DNA of 64,000 nt, taken from Candidatus Hydrogenisulfobacillus filiaventi. Its GTDB lineage: Bacteria; Bacillota; Sulfobacillia; Sulfobacillales; R501. Made by a program: the position numbers and the translations under genes. The stretch's first letter is position 1; each line of letters begins with the position of its first letter. Below are positions 17,250 through 26,468 of the stretch, piece after piece. The DNA is taken from NCBI GenBank assembly GCA_902809825.1, contig LR778114.1, positions 310,001 to 374,000 of the forward strand, in the 5' to 3' direction. The notes beneath the pieces are model-generated. The model saw nothing but the letters and a program-made list of their open reading frames with translations. It had not been told where the DNA came from and ran no database searches.

Positions 17250-18397
17250 GTGTAGCGGCAGCGGCGGCGTCGGTGTCCACGGTCTGGGTCCTGCCCCACG
17301 CGGGCTTCGACCAGGCGGCCTGGCTGGCCTCCTGGGCCGCGCCTGCCCTGGCGGCGGAAGGGATGGCCCTTACGGTGGTGCCCATGCGCCCGCGGCCGGC
17401 GGGGCGGGCCCCCCTGCCCCCCCTGCCGGGGGTGACGGTGCTGGACCCGCCCCTGGGCTCGGGTCCCTTGTCGGGTCTGGCTATGACCGGCCTCCTGCGG
17501 CGCATCCTGGGGCAGTACGACCAGGTGCTGGTGAGCCAGGACCTGGCCCTGGAGGTGGCGGCCCTCACCGCCGCCCGGGGGCTGCGCCGGCGGGGGCACC
17601 TGGTGCTGGTGGCCCACCTGGCCCTGAATCACCTGCTGTCGGCCCAGGGCGAGCACCGGGTCGGACGCCTGCGGGCGCAGCTGAAGAAGCTCTACCCCAC
17701 CTTCGACCGGGTGTTCACGGTCAGCCGGGCGGTGACGGACGACCTGCATGACGAGTTTGATGTCTGCAAGGGGCGCCAGCAGGTGCTCACCCCGCCCGTG
17801 CCCGAGGACCTGAAGACGGCCCGCGAGCGGCCGCTGCCGGCCGGCTGGCCTGGCGATAAGGGCCGGCCGGTCACGGTCACCCTGGGCGACCTCGATGTCG
17901 GCCGGGGTGTGCCGGTGCTGCTGGAGGCGGCGGCGCGGCTCGCGCAGCAGGGCCGGCCCCTCATCGTGGCCGTGCTGGGTGAGGGGCCGGAGCGGGGGGC
18001 CCTGGAGGCGCGGGCCCGCGAGCTGGGGCTGGATGCCGTCTTCCCCAGTTGGCCGGCGGATTGGGCGGCCTGGCTGGGCCATGCCGACCTCTATGTGGGC
18101 CCCCAGTACTGGGACGGGGCCGGCCTCGATTACTGGGCGGCCATGGCGGCCGGGGTCCCGGCGGTGGGGACCGATGCGCCGGTGGCCATCCGGGAGGTGA
18201 CGGGCGGCGCCGCCGAACTGGTGGAGATCGGGGAGCCGGAGGCGCTGGCCGCGGCCATGGCCCATGTCCTGGACCATCCTGACCTGGCCCGGCGGCAGGT
18301 GGAATTTGGTCGCGTGCGCGCGGCCAAGGCCTTCGCATCCGCCCGTCAGGGATGGCTGGAAGCGGCTGTGAAGCCGTTTGTGCAACAACCGGTCTAG
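17246..18397 (+). CDS. Glycosyltransferase family 4-like protein
   Basis: Protein of 383 aa. The ATG at 17246 overlaps the stop of the epimerase gene; the longer frame to 17039 is a shadow. The C-terminal half shows a GT-B donor domain: GRPVTVTLGDLDVGRGVPVLLEA is the strand after the linker (no more than its key residues LGDLDVGRG are needed), then VAVLGEGPERGALEARA and a divergent donor site AGLDYWAAMAAGVPAVGTDA. The N-terminal half is less conserved. It is the last gene of the operon that began at 10644; no terminator is evident in the 100 bases that follow. Donor unknown. Confidence 0.82.
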   Translation: MSVAAAAASVSTVWVLPHAGFDQAAWLASWAAPALAAEGMALTVVPMRPRPAGRAPLPPLPGVTVLDPPLGSGPLSGLAMTGLLRRILGQYDQVLVSQDLALEVAALTAARGLRRRGHLVLVAHLALNHLLSAQGEHRVGRLRAQLKKLYPTFDRVFTVSRAVTDDLHDEFDVCKGRQQVLTPPVPEDLKTARERPLPAGWPGDKGRPVTVTLGDLDVGRGVPVLLEAAARLAQQGRPLIVAVLGEGPERGALEARARELGLDAVFPSWPADWAAWLGHADLYVGPQYWDGAGLDYWAAMAAGVPAVGTDAPVAIREVTGGAAELVEIGEPEALAAAMAHVLDHPDLARRQVEFGRVRAAKAFASARQGWLEAAVKPFVQQPV

Positions 18398-18920
18398 GCG
18401 GTTGGGGTCGTATTCTTCAGCCAGCCTTCAGGACGGTTAGGGTAAAAATTACCGCAAACAAATTCGTCTCCCGTTCATGGAAAATTCGTGAACGGGAGTT
18501 ATAATTTTCGCGGCTGGAATCCCTGCCAATCCGCCAAAAATCATGATCCCGAGGCAGGAGATTCCTCCCGGACGTCGTATAACTCATGGCGAACGAGGGG
18601 CGAGTTGCTGTTAAGTCTGCCTGGTGCGTCCCCTCGACGGCAACGGTGTGGGGAGCCGGAGCCGGTCCCTCCCAGGCAGGGGAAACAGGGGCTACATAGA
18701 CGCACATTGGTCCGAAGGACGTTGTGACGACGTTCCGAAGGATTGGGGTCGCAGCTGCGTTCCGGATTTTCGGAAGTCGGTTCGTATGGAATCCGGGAAC
18801 CGGCGCCGGGAACGGCGGCGATGGGAGCGCCCCGTCCGCCCCGCGGACGCAAGAGCCTCTGCGGGCCTGGTTCCCATAAAAGTAAGGACTATTCCCCACA
18901 AGGAGGTCCAAAACTCGCCT
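18398..18920 (+). promoter_or_regulatory. S-layer gene promoter, operator-like palindromes and long structured leader
   Basis: This 523-base stretch has no convincing gene. GGTAA-AAA-TTACC (18441-18453) is a short palindrome. CTCCCGTTCA (18468-18477) and TGAACGGGAG (18489-18498) form a perfect 10-bp inverted repeat with an 11-base spacer, ending one base before TATAAT (18500-18505). Transcription from there would give a leader of about 410 bases. The leader contains CTGCCTGG (18617-18624) pairing with CCAGGCAG (18672-18679), a direct repeat TCCGAAGGA (18711-18719 and 18734-18742) and the hairpin TTCCG-gatttt-CGGAA (18760-18775). AGGAGG at 18901-18906 serves the S-layer ATG. No known riboswitch consensus was recognised. 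Confidence 0.6.
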
Positions 18921-21900
18921 ATGGCTAAGAAACTGCGCGGACGTCGGACCGCACTGAGCCTCCTTTCCGCCTTGAGCATGGGCGCCATGATGGCGGCTCC
19001 TGCAGCCTCGGCGATGGCGGCTTCGCCGGCGGATGTTTCGGCCACCCAGTTGGCCGGCAACACCCGCTACGGGACGGCGGTCAAGATCGCCGAACAGATG
19101 TACCCGGGCGGGCCGTCCAGCCACACCGTCGTCATTACTTCCGGAGCCGATGCCAACCTGGTGGACGCGCTCACGGCGGCGCCGCTGGCGCGGGCTCTGC
19201 ACGCACCCATCCTACTGGCCCAAAGCCCGACGGAACTTGGCTCTGATGTATTGAGCTACATCTCGTCGAACGGCATCACCAAGGTGGTCCTGATTGGGGC
19301 GGTGGGTGCCAACGCGTCCACCATCGAAAGCCAGCTTCCCAGCGGAGTAAGCGTGGTCGGCAACTATTCGGGCGCGACCCGCTTCCAGACGGCGGCGGCA
19401 ATCGCTGAGGCTCTCCTCAGCCTCGAAGGGAAGACGTCCTTCTCGACGGTGTTTGTGGCCTCCGGTGAACAGAACAACCTCATCGATGCCCTGGCCGGGG
19501 ATCCGGTGGCAGCGCGCCTTGGCGACCCCATCCTGCTGGCGGCGAGCTCTGGTAGCACGCTGCCGTCCGCCCGGGAGCAGAGCCTGCTGAGCGGAAGCTC
19601 CCAGCAGTTTGTCTTGGGTGCGGCGGCGAGCTACCCGGTGACCACGACCATGAATGGTGCGGTAAAGCTGTTCGGCAACAGCCGTTTCAGCACCGCCACG
19701 GCCATCGACACCTACAGCGCGTTCGTGCCCAGTGGTGGCTACTCAACCATCGTGGTAGCCAACGGGGCCCAGAGTCACCTGGTGGATGCCATTGCGGGCG
19801 GGCCCTTGGCAGCCAAGGATAACGCGGCCCTGGTGCTGGTGAACGACAGCGCCGTGCCAGATAGCACCAGCTTGTTCCTTCAGAACTCCACCTACGACCA
19901 GGCGAGCACCCTCCTGGTACTGGGTGGCCCGGCCTCTATCCCCAGCAGCACCGTACAGGCGGTTTCCGGCCTGGTCGGCTTGACTACCAACCAGCAGCAG
20001 GTCCCGGCTGAAGTGAAGCTGACGGCGGCCAGCGCCAATCTGCTTGCCGACGGCTCGGCGAAGGACACGATCACGGTATCGGTGCTTGACGCTAACGGCA
20101 ACGTCGTCCGGAACTTCAACGGCAGCGTCACGGTGGCTAGCACTACGAATGACATTTATAAGGCCACGGGCAACGTGTCCTCGACGACCGTCAACATCAC
20201 TAACGGTGTCGGGACCTTCCAGGTCGAGGCCGGCACTTCTGTGGGAGAAAGCATCAGCCTGACGCCGTCGGCCTTGTCGCCAGTGACGACGACCAACAAC
20301 ATCGTCTACAGCGCGGTGACTGTGACCGAGACGGCTCCGTCGGCGACCCAGCTGGCCCTGACGGTGGAAACCGGCTCGCCCACGGCGCTGAGCGCGAACA
20401 CCCAGACCCCGACGACGCTGGTTCTGTCGGTGGAAGACGCGGCCGGCAACACCTTCAGCGGGGCGCCGGGCGAGTACGTAACGGTGTCGGTTGCGGGGCA
20501 GGGGACCCTCGTAGGCGGGGCGACCTCGGAGACGGTCTTTGTGAGCCAGACTTCCACCGTGGTAGTGGAAAGTGTCACCGGCACAGCGGGGACCATTACG
20601 GTCGCGGCGGGCGCCTCCGGCCTAACCTCCGCTTCGCTGAGCATTCCCACCTACGTGAACACCGCGCCGGCGTCGCTGGCCATCTCGGCCACGACGGGCA
20701 CGGATTCCAACGGCAACCCGTACACCGAGTACACGGTGAGCGTGCTTGATACCAACGGCCACCTCATCAGCTACGACTCAGGTACTATTAACGTCTCGGC
20801 TAATGTACCGGTGAACCTTGCTAGCCCGTCTAGCATCACGACGTCGTCTCCCAGCATTTTCCTCGGTAGCGTGTCATCCACCGGAACGTTTACCTCTGCG
20901 ACGGTTGTGAGTGGCACGTTGCAGGCGACATTCCAGAATGGCGTGTACACGTTTGCGGTGGAGACTGACAAGGTGGGTAGCTCGCCGGTCACAATCACCG
21001 TAAAGGACACTACCGACAACCTGACCGCCTCGGCCAGCTATACCCTCGTGCCTGGCGCGGCGACGGGGGTCACGGTGACGCCGTCGAGCACGGCAGTCTA
21101 CGACGTGGAGCCCGGACAGTCGTTTACCTTCATGGCCCAGCTCGTCGACGCATATCAAAACGCCGTATCGGAAGCCGGCCAGAGCGTAGTGTTCGGCTTC
21201 ACCGGCACTAACAGCGCTGGTGCCACCCTTCCGAACGGCCTCAGCTCGGGCACGTACACAGTAACCACGGGCAGCAGCGGCACGGCTGCGGTAACAGTGA
21301 CTGTTCCGTCCGGCGCCAGTGCAGGCACTTCCTTCCAGCTCGAAGCGACCTACAACAGTGGCAGTGTGAGCGGGCCTACTATCACGGTAGTCTCGCCCGT
21401 AGCCTACGTGAACCTGCTTGCGGTGACAGGAACCCCGACGCAGCCGGTAACCGCCGGGTACGCCGTGCCTACGTTCTACGTCTCCAGCGAGTACGCAGCC
21501 GGGGTATTCACCTCGGGTGCGTCTACCGGTGACACGCTCCAGATCACGACGTCGAACTCGGGTGTGGTAACACTGGAGTCTGGCGGAGTTGCAGTAACGG
21601 CGTTGACCGTTACCGCGACCGCGAGCTCCAATGGCGTGGCCGTTACCTCAACAACGGGGCCGTCCGCATGGGGCCTTAGTGCCGAGCAGGCCGGCACGGC
21701 GACCATCACGGTTACGGACATCTCCAACCCGAGCAAGCCGAGCGTGTCCTTCACCGTGTCGGTTGAGCCTGGACAGGCCACCACCAGCCCGTTGATCGAG
21801 TACAATGGCAAACCAATCAGCAGCACCAACGAGCTTACGGTGGCTGCCAACACGCCGGTGGCACTGCAGCTGGTGAATGTCGACGCCGGTGGCAACCCGG

Positions 21901-22388
21901 TACCTGTAGCCGGCAGCGAGCCGCTGTGGGTGGCGCTGTCTGCCGCGGTTGGCAACTTCGAGGCCACCGATGGCGGGGCTACGGTCAACGCGGTCTACAT
22001 CCCGGCCGGACAGGACAGCACCACGATTTACTTCGTAGCGCCGACGGCTACCACCATAAGTGGCGGTCTCAACGCTGGTGACATCACGGTAACGGTGGCC
22101 CCGGCCGCGGCGACGCTCAATACCACCACACCGAGCGGGACGTTCACGATAACGGTGGCGGCGCCTTCCTGGAGCACGGTATCCGTGAGTGGGCTGACGC
22201 TGGTGCTTAGCGAAGTGTACTCGAGCGGAGCCACCTTGGCGATTAGCCCCAGCAGCACGCTTACTACCAACAGCAGCGGGCAGGCAACCTTCACTGCTAC
22301 AGCTGGCTCCAGCCCGGCCGGTTCCGTGACCGTGTACGCAACTATCAGTGGAACCTCCAACGCAGGGATGACTGACATCACTGAGTAA
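18921..22388 (+). CDS. S-layer / cell-wall protein with three CWB2 repeats and Ig-like domains
   Basis: Protein of 1155 aa, exported. Residues 1-34 are a Sec signal peptide: MAKKLRGRR, a hydrophobic core, then cleavage near ASAMA. Residues about 40-335 hold three cell-wall-binding type 2 repeats, each with an A-x-R-Y/F-x-T-A start (AGNTRYGTAVKIAEQ, GATRFQTAAAIAEAL, GNSRFSTATAIDTYS) and VVLIGAVGA/VLGGPASIP-type ends. CWB2 triplets bind anionic secondary wall polymers. The remaining 800 residues are Thr/Ser/Val-rich beta-sandwich repeats of invasin/Big type (for example VTVSVLDANGNVV, TVSVLDTNGHLIS). Codon use is less GC-biased than in neighbours. It stands alone, with a long leader before it and a strong terminator after it, as expected for an abundant protein. 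It is likely the main S-layer protein and a glycosylation target. Confidence 0.9.
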   Translation: MAKKLRGRRTALSLLSALSMGAMMAAPAASAMAASPADVSATQLAGNTRYGTAVKIAEQMYPGGPSSHTVVITSGADANLVDALTAAPLARALHAPILLAQSPTELGSDVLSYISSNGITKVVLIGAVGANASTIESQLPSGVSVVGNYSGATRFQTAAAIAEALLSLEGKTSFSTVFVASGEQNNLIDALAGDPVAARLGDPILLAASSGSTLPSAREQSLLSGSSQQFVLGAAASYPVTTTMNGAVKLFGNSRFSTATAIDTYSAFVPSGGYSTIVVANGAQSHLVDAIAGGPLAAKDNAALVLVNDSAVPDSTSLFLQNSTYDQASTLLVLGGPASIPSSTVQAVSGLVGLTTNQQQVPAEVKLTAASANLLADGSAKDTITVSVLDANGNVVRNFNGSVTVASTTNDIYKATGNVSSTTVNITNGVGTFQVEAGTSVGESISLTPSALSPVTTTNNIVYSAVTVTETAPSATQLALTVETGSPTALSANTQTPTTLVLSVEDAAGNTFSGAPGEYVTVSVAGQGTLVGGATSETVFVSQTSTVVVESVTGTAGTITVAAGASGLTSASLSIPTYVNTAPASLAISATTGTDSNGNPYTEYTVSVLDTNGHLISYDSGTINVSANVPVNLASPSSITTSSPSIFLGSVSSTGTFTSATVVSGTLQATFQNGVYTFAVETDKVGSSPVTITVKDTTDNLTASASYTLVPGAATGVTVTPSSTAVYDVEPGQSFTFMAQLVDAYQNAVSEAGQSVVFGFTGTNSAGATLPNGLSSGTYTVTTGSSGTAAVTVTVPSGASAGTSFQLEATYNSGSVSGPTITVVSPVAYVNLLAVTGTPTQPVTAGYAVPTFYVSSEYAAGVFTSGASTGDTLQITTSNSGVVTLESGGVAVTALTVTATASSNGVAVTSTTGPSAWGLSAEQAGTATITVTDISNPSKPSVSFTVSVEPGQATTSPLIEYNGKPISSTNELTVAANTPVALQLVNVDAGGNPVPVAGSEPLWVALSAAVGNFEATDGGATVNAVYIPAGQDSTTIYFVAPTATTISGGLNAGDITVTVAPAAATLNTTTPSGTFTITVAAPSWSTVSVSGLTLVLSEVYSSGATLAISPSSTLTTNSSGQATFTATAGSSPAGSVTVYATISGTSNAGMTDITE

Positions 22389-22417
22389 GGGCGCAGGTCG
22401 GGCGATTCGTAGGTCAG

Positions 22418-22448
22418 CAACGGGGGAGGATGGATGCCTCCCCCGTTG
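22418..22448 (+). terminator. Intrinsic-type terminator after the S-layer gene
   Basis: Perfect 12-bp inverted repeat: CAACGGGGGAGG (22418-22429) and CCTCCCCCGTTG (22437-22448) with a 7-base loop, 30 bases after the stop. It is followed only by TTGATGG, so the T-run is weak. Confidence 0.75.
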
Positions 22449-22507
22449 TTGATGGTGGGGACCGTTGTGCTATTCGAAGTGATTAACGGGGTCAGAGGAG
22501 GGAACCT

Positions 22508-23959
22508 ATGGCCAGCACTGATTCCATGAAAGACTTGCTGTTAGCCCGGGATTACCGGCGCGCGGTAGATGAGGGCCGGGCCCTTCTTGCGGAGGATCCC
22601 CGCAACGCGCAAGCGTGGGTCTTTCTTGGGGAGGGGCTTGAGCAACTTGGGCAGAAACGAGCGGCCTGGGCGTGTTACAACCGGGGCTGGATGCTTGACC
22701 CGGCTGCCGGATGGGTCGAGGCAGCCAAGGCGCGGCTTTTCCCCTTGGCAATGGGCCCGTTGCCGGGCTGGCTCGAAGAGCTCCTGGCCGTGCCCCGGGT
22801 AACCGTTGCAGCCGCTCTTATCGTCCACAATGAGGAGAAGACCCTTTCCAAGGTGCTTGAGGCGGTGAAACCTGCGGTCGATGACATCGTAGTCGTAGAC
22901 ACGGGCAGTCAGGACGCGACGGTGGAGATCGCTAAAGCAGCGGGCGCCCGGGTGTTCTCGGTAGAGTGGCAGGATGACTTCAGTGCCGCCCGTAACGCAG
23001 CACTGGCTCAGGTGACCTCGGATTGGGTCCTGTGGGTGGATGGCGATGAGGTGCTGGATTCCGAAGACGTGGAGGTTCCGCGGACGGTAGCGGGGCTGTT
23101 CGACGGGTTACCGGAGCCGGTGATCATGCGGATTGTCCAGGTAAACCGGTTGGGGAACCGCTGGGAACCCAACTACGATATGTCCCGCCTTCATCCCGCT
23201 CGGTTCGGTATTCGCTGGTGGGGCCGCATTCATGAGCAACTCGGCCCGCCCGAGGGCGGGGTGTACGCCAAAAGCTATCCGCGTCCAGTGGTGCGCATCC
23301 GGCTGATCCACGAGGGCTATCAACCCGAGGTGATGAAGGCCAAAGGGAAGCTGGAGCGAAACGTCCGGCTATTGGAGAAGAGCGTTCAGGACGATCCCAA
23401 CGATGTGGCGTCTTGGGGTTTCCTCGGCCGGGAACGTTACTTTTTGGGCCAACTAGATGAGGCCATCGACGCGCTGTATCGCGCCGAGCAATTGGCGGCG
23501 CAAAATCCCAGCTACGGTCGGGTGGCAGAGGTGCGGCAGTTCCTGACCGAGGCACTGCTGGCACGGGATCGGGTGGATGAGGCCCTGGCCGTGGCCGAGC
23601 GGGCCGTCGCCGAGTCGGCGAATTTCCCGGCGGCATGGTACCTTTTGGGGAAGGCCAGGTTAACCAAGGCGCTTGCGCTGTTACGGGGCGCGAAAGAAGC
23701 GTTTGGGAAGTCGCTTGAGACGGCGCCGACGTATCGGGGGATTGTGTCCTTTGATTCGGACATCGCGCGCTGGAAGGCCCCTGCCGCCATCGCGGACGTG
23801 CTGAAGCTTTCAGGGGACTGGGTCGGCGCTAGGGCGGGTTACGAGCGGGTGCTGTCGACTGCGCCGGAACTGGAGATTGTCAGGAAACAACTGGAACAGA
23901 TGGATCGCCAAATCGCTGCCCTGGCCCACAACGTGGCTATAACCAAGGCAAAGGGGTGA
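22508..23959 (+). CDS. Family 2 glycosyltransferase with TPR domains
   Basis: Protein of 483 aa with a good GAGGAGGG ribosome binding site. Residues 1-90 form TPR-like helices (AQAWVFLGEGLEQLGQKRAA). The GT-A domain starts VTVAAALIVHNEEKTLSKVL, with DDIVVVDTGSQDATVEIA, DDFSAARNAALAQ and the metal site LWVDGDEVLD. From about residue 280 TPR units follow (ASWGFLGRERYFLGQLDEAI, PAAWYLLGKARLTKALALL). This arrangement occurs in SunS-like and protein-glycosylating GT2 enzymes of Bacillota. Placed straight after the S-layer gene and sharing its less GC-rich codon use, it is a reasonable candidate for S-layer glycosylation; that link is inference. The next gene starts nine bases later. Confidence 0.86.
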   Translation: MASTDSMKDLLLARDYRRAVDEGRALLAEDPRNAQAWVFLGEGLEQLGQKRAAWACYNRGWMLDPAAGWVEAAKARLFPLAMGPLPGWLEELLAVPRVTVAAALIVHNEEKTLSKVLEAVKPAVDDIVVVDTGSQDATVEIAKAAGARVFSVEWQDDFSAARNAALAQVTSDWVLWVDGDEVLDSEDVEVPRTVAGLFDGLPEPVIMRIVQVNRLGNRWEPNYDMSRLHPARFGIRWWGRIHEQLGPPEGGVYAKSYPRPVVRIRLIHEGYQPEVMKAKGKLERNVRLLEKSVQDDPNDVASWGFLGRERYFLGQLDEAIDALYRAEQLAAQNPSYGRVAEVRQFLTEALLARDRVDEALAVAERAVAESANFPAAWYLLGKARLTKALALLRGAKEAFGKSLETAPTYRGIVSFDSDIARWKAPAAIADVLKLSGDWVGARAGYERVLSTAPELEIVRKQLEQMDRQIAALAHNVAITKAKG

Positions 23960-23968
23960 TGGCGGCGG

Positions 23969-25036
23969 ATGCGGGTCGCCTTCGTTGCTGGTCATATGAC
24001 GGGCCGGGGGGGTTCAGAAAGCCTTCTTAAAGCAGTGGTGCCGCGTTTGGAGGCGCGAGGCCACTTGGTGTCCTGCTGGATTTCCGATCGGTCCGATGAT
24101 CCGAACTGGGAGGAGATGGTTCACCCCCGTTATTATGTTTCTCCCGAAGAGCCCGTCTGCCGATCCCTGTTGGGCGCCGATTGGCATTGGGCTCACGCTG
24201 CATGCCTCCAAGAGCGCTTGGCCCGCGCCGGGACGGCACCGGACGTAGCCGTGGTCATGTCGCCGGTGCTTGCACCGGTCGCTCGGCTGGCAGTTGGCAG
24301 GCGGACACCCGTTCTCACGTGGATGCAGGCGACGGTACGGGCATTCGGTGACATGGTGCGCTTCTTGCGATTTGCGGACGGGCACCTAGCGATCGCTCGG
24401 GGACTTGAGGAGGAGCTGAAGCAGGTAACCCCAGAAATACCAGTGCACTATGTGCCACTAGGCGTGAGTCAGGATGCGGCCCCGGTCACTCGGGCAGCGC
24501 GTACGACCTTTCTCTACATCGGACGCCTGGACAACCGGCAAAAGCGCTTGGACAAGTTGCTTCGCGCCTTGCAACCGTTCCGGGGCCAATCCTGGGAGCT
24601 TCGCGTGATCGGAGATGGGGCCGACCGAGCGGCCCTTCAGCAACTGGCCACGCAACTTGGGATTGATACTCACGTGCACTGGGAGGGCTTTCACCCAGAC
24701 CCCTGGACCCTGGTTCAAGCGGCTACAGCCCTAGTTCTCCCGTCCGACTGGGAAGGGTTCGGACTGGTTTTGGTTGAATCCTTGGTGCGCGGTGTGCCCG
24801 TCGTGGCTAGCGATTGCCCGGTAGGACCGGGGGACATTGTCAGGCACGGGGAAAACGGCTGGCTGTTTCCTCCCCAGGATGTCGGCGCGTTGCAACGCCT
24901 CCTAGGCGGCATTATCGGGGGGCACGTGCGTCTTCCCCAGCCTGAGGTATGCCGGGCATCAGCGGCGCGATTCTCGGTAGAGGACATGGTAAGTAAATTA
25001 GAAAACGTGTTCAACAACGTCGTGGCTTTGCGCTAG
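23969..25036 (+). CDS. Glycosyltransferase family 4
   Basis: Protein of 355 aa. N-terminus MRVAFVAGHMTGRGGSESLL, linker YVPLGVSQDAAPV, strand TFLYIGRLDNRQKRLDKLLRAL, and donor site SDWEGFGLVLVESLVRGVPVV followed by ASDCPVGPGDIVRHGENG. The last block is typical of RfaB/1,6-galactosyltransferase-like GT4 enzymes. Base composition is clearly lower in GC at third positions than in the genes before 18 kb and after 25.3 kb, as in the S-layer gene, so the three genes may have moved together. Donor sugar unknown. Confidence 0.87.
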   Translation: MRVAFVAGHMTGRGGSESLLKAVVPRLEARGHLVSCWISDRSDDPNWEEMVHPRYYVSPEEPVCRSLLGADWHWAHAACLQERLARAGTAPDVAVVMSPVLAPVARLAVGRRTPVLTWMQATVRAFGDMVRFLRFADGHLAIARGLEEELKQVTPEIPVHYVPLGVSQDAAPVTRAARTTFLYIGRLDNRQKRLDKLLRALQPFRGQSWELRVIGDGADRAALQQLATQLGIDTHVHWEGFHPDPWTLVQAATALVLPSDWEGFGLVLVESLVRGVPVVASDCPVGPGDIVRHGENGWLFPPQDVGALQRLLGGIIGGHVRLPQPEVCRASAARFSVEDMVSKLENVFNNVVALR

Positions 25037-25126
25037 AACCTGTGGGATCGGGCTCGGCAAGCCGGAAAACGAAGGAAGCACGTCCAATGGTGGTAGTGAC
25101 CAACTTCCGCCCAAAGGAGTGCTTTC

Positions 25127-25261
25127 ATGTCCGAGTCTATCACAGCCATCCTGGGTCTGGCACAGGAGACCATCGAGCACGTCACGCAGCAGGCCGATCG
25201 GTGGATCGTCACGGTGCAGCCGCCGGCGCCCGGGCCCGCTCTACAGCCGCTGGCGGGGTAG
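25127..25261 (+). CDS. Small ORF of 44 aa, function unknown
   Basis: ATG at 25127 follows AAAGGAG with a seven-base spacer, a better ribosome binding site than many real genes here. The predicted peptide starts MSESITAILGLAQETIEH and ends in a proline-rich tail PPAPGPALQPLAG. The middle (HVTQQADRWIVTVQ) resembles the very N-terminus of HtrA-like proteases in Bacillota, so this may be either a small protein or the stump of a lost gene. It lies between two convergent glycosyltransferase genes. Confidence 0.4.
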   Translation: MSESITAILGLAQETIEHVTQQADRWIVTVQPPAPGPALQPLAG

Positions 25262-25280
25262 GGGACGTCCGAACGGCGGA

Positions 25281-26468
25281 TCAGCGCCGGGAAGCGACTG
25301 CTTGAGCCACGCGCTCCAATACCTCATCAAAACTCCGAATCCGTTCCTCCCAGGTATGGCCTTGAGCTTCTTCCACCCGCGCCTGCACCGCTTCCGGATT
25401 GTCCGTCGCGCGGGCAGCGCGCACAGCGGCGGCGAAGGCTGCGGGCGTGTCGGCGAAGCGCACCAGGCTGATGTCGCGGATGGCGGGCAGAGGGGTGGCC
25501 ACGACGGGCCGGCCGGCCGCCAGGTATTCGTAGAGCTTCATAGGGAAGCTGGCGGTGGTGTAGTCGGAAAGGCGGTGAGGGATGAGGGCGACGTCCATGC
25601 CCTTGAGGTAGGCGGGCACCTCCCGGTAGGGCACCGCCCCCAGCAGGTGGACGTTGGGCAGGCCGGCCAGGTCGCCGAGGTCGGTGGAGGGCTGCCCCTG
25701 GCCCACCGGGCCGACCAGGGCAAAGGACCAGTCGGGCAGCAGGCGTGCCACCTCGGCCAGGAAGGGGAAGTCCACCTTGTAGGCGTCGAGGGCCCCCACG
25801 TAGCCGGCCACCGGCCGGGGTAGGGCGGCCACCGCCGGAGCCACGGGCGTCTCTGGTTTGAGGGCCTTGCCGAAGTGCTCGGCGTCGGCCACGTTGGAGA
25901 AATAGAAGGTATGGGGGTTCTTGCCCTTGCGGGCCTCATAGAGGGCCTTGGAGGTGGTGAGCACCGCGTCCGCCATCCCTAGGAAGTGCTCCTCCATCTC
26001 CGCCACCGCCCGGCTGGGGACGCCGGTGATGCTGGCCAGGTCGTCCACGCAGTGATAGACCACCAGTTGTTCGTCGAGGTGACCCACCAGGGCGTAGGCG
26101 TTGGGTACGTAGCTCCAGAGAATGGGACGCCGCATGCCCAGACGCCGGGCTGCCCGCTGCACCTCCCGCCGCAGCAGGCGGTTGTTAATCTCCCGCACTC
26201 GCCGCTCGGCGTAATACGGCACCAGCAGGGGGGAGAACACGTAGAGGTTGGGAATGACGCGGCGGGGGCCGGCGAAATAGTGCTTCAGCCGGCGGGCCAG
26301 GCGGGCGCGGTCGTGCGGGGCCAGGGTAGGCGTGCGCAGGCCTACCGATTCCACATACAGCACCCGGTTGTTCTCGGCCAGGCGCGACATAAGGTGCTGC
26401 TTGTTGGTCCAAAGCGGTGCGTCCCAGTCCGCGGACGAGATACAAATGATGTCCTGCCCTTTTAGCAA
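25281..26468 (-). CDS. Glycosyltransferase (GT4-like, GT-B fold)
   Basis: Protein of 395 aa. The TTG start at 26468 sits behind AAGGAG and overlaps the end of the upstream gene by seven bases, so it is translationally coupled. N-terminus DIICISSADWDAPLWTNKQH and RVLYVESVGLRTP are typical of the GT4 group that includes TuaH-like and cell-surface sugar transferases. Further landmarks are YHCVDDLASITGVP, ADAVLTTSKALYEARK, VAGYVGALDAYKVDFPFLAE and the donor site FPMKLYEYLAAGRPVVATPL. Second gene of a leftward pair with the GT4 at 26462-27586. Confidence 0.86.
   Translation of the reverse strand: MLKGQDIICISSADWDAPLWTNKQHLMSRLAENNRVLYVESVGLRTPTLAPHDRARLARRLKHYFAGPRRVIPNLYVFSPLLVPYYAERRVREINNRLLRREVQRAARRLGMRRPILWSYVPNAYALVGHLDEQLVVYHCVDDLASITGVPSRAVAEMEEHFLGMADAVLTTSKALYEARKGKNPHTFYFSNVADAEHFGKALKPETPVAPAVAALPRPVAGYVGALDAYKVDFPFLAEVARLLPDWSFALVGPVGQGQPSTDLGDLAGLPNVHLLGAVPYREVPAYLKGMDVALIPHRLSDYTTASFPMKLYEYLAAGRPVVATPLPAIRDISLVRFADTPAAFAAAVRAARATDNPEAVQARVEEAQGHTWEERIRSFDEVLERVAQAVASRR

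Noticed and set aside
18624-18920. A longer S-layer protein starting about 99 codons upstream
   Set aside because: The extension has no signal peptide, an Arg-rich unstructured composition and overlaps predicted RNA hairpins, whereas ATG 18921 has AGGAGG and a typical signal peptide.
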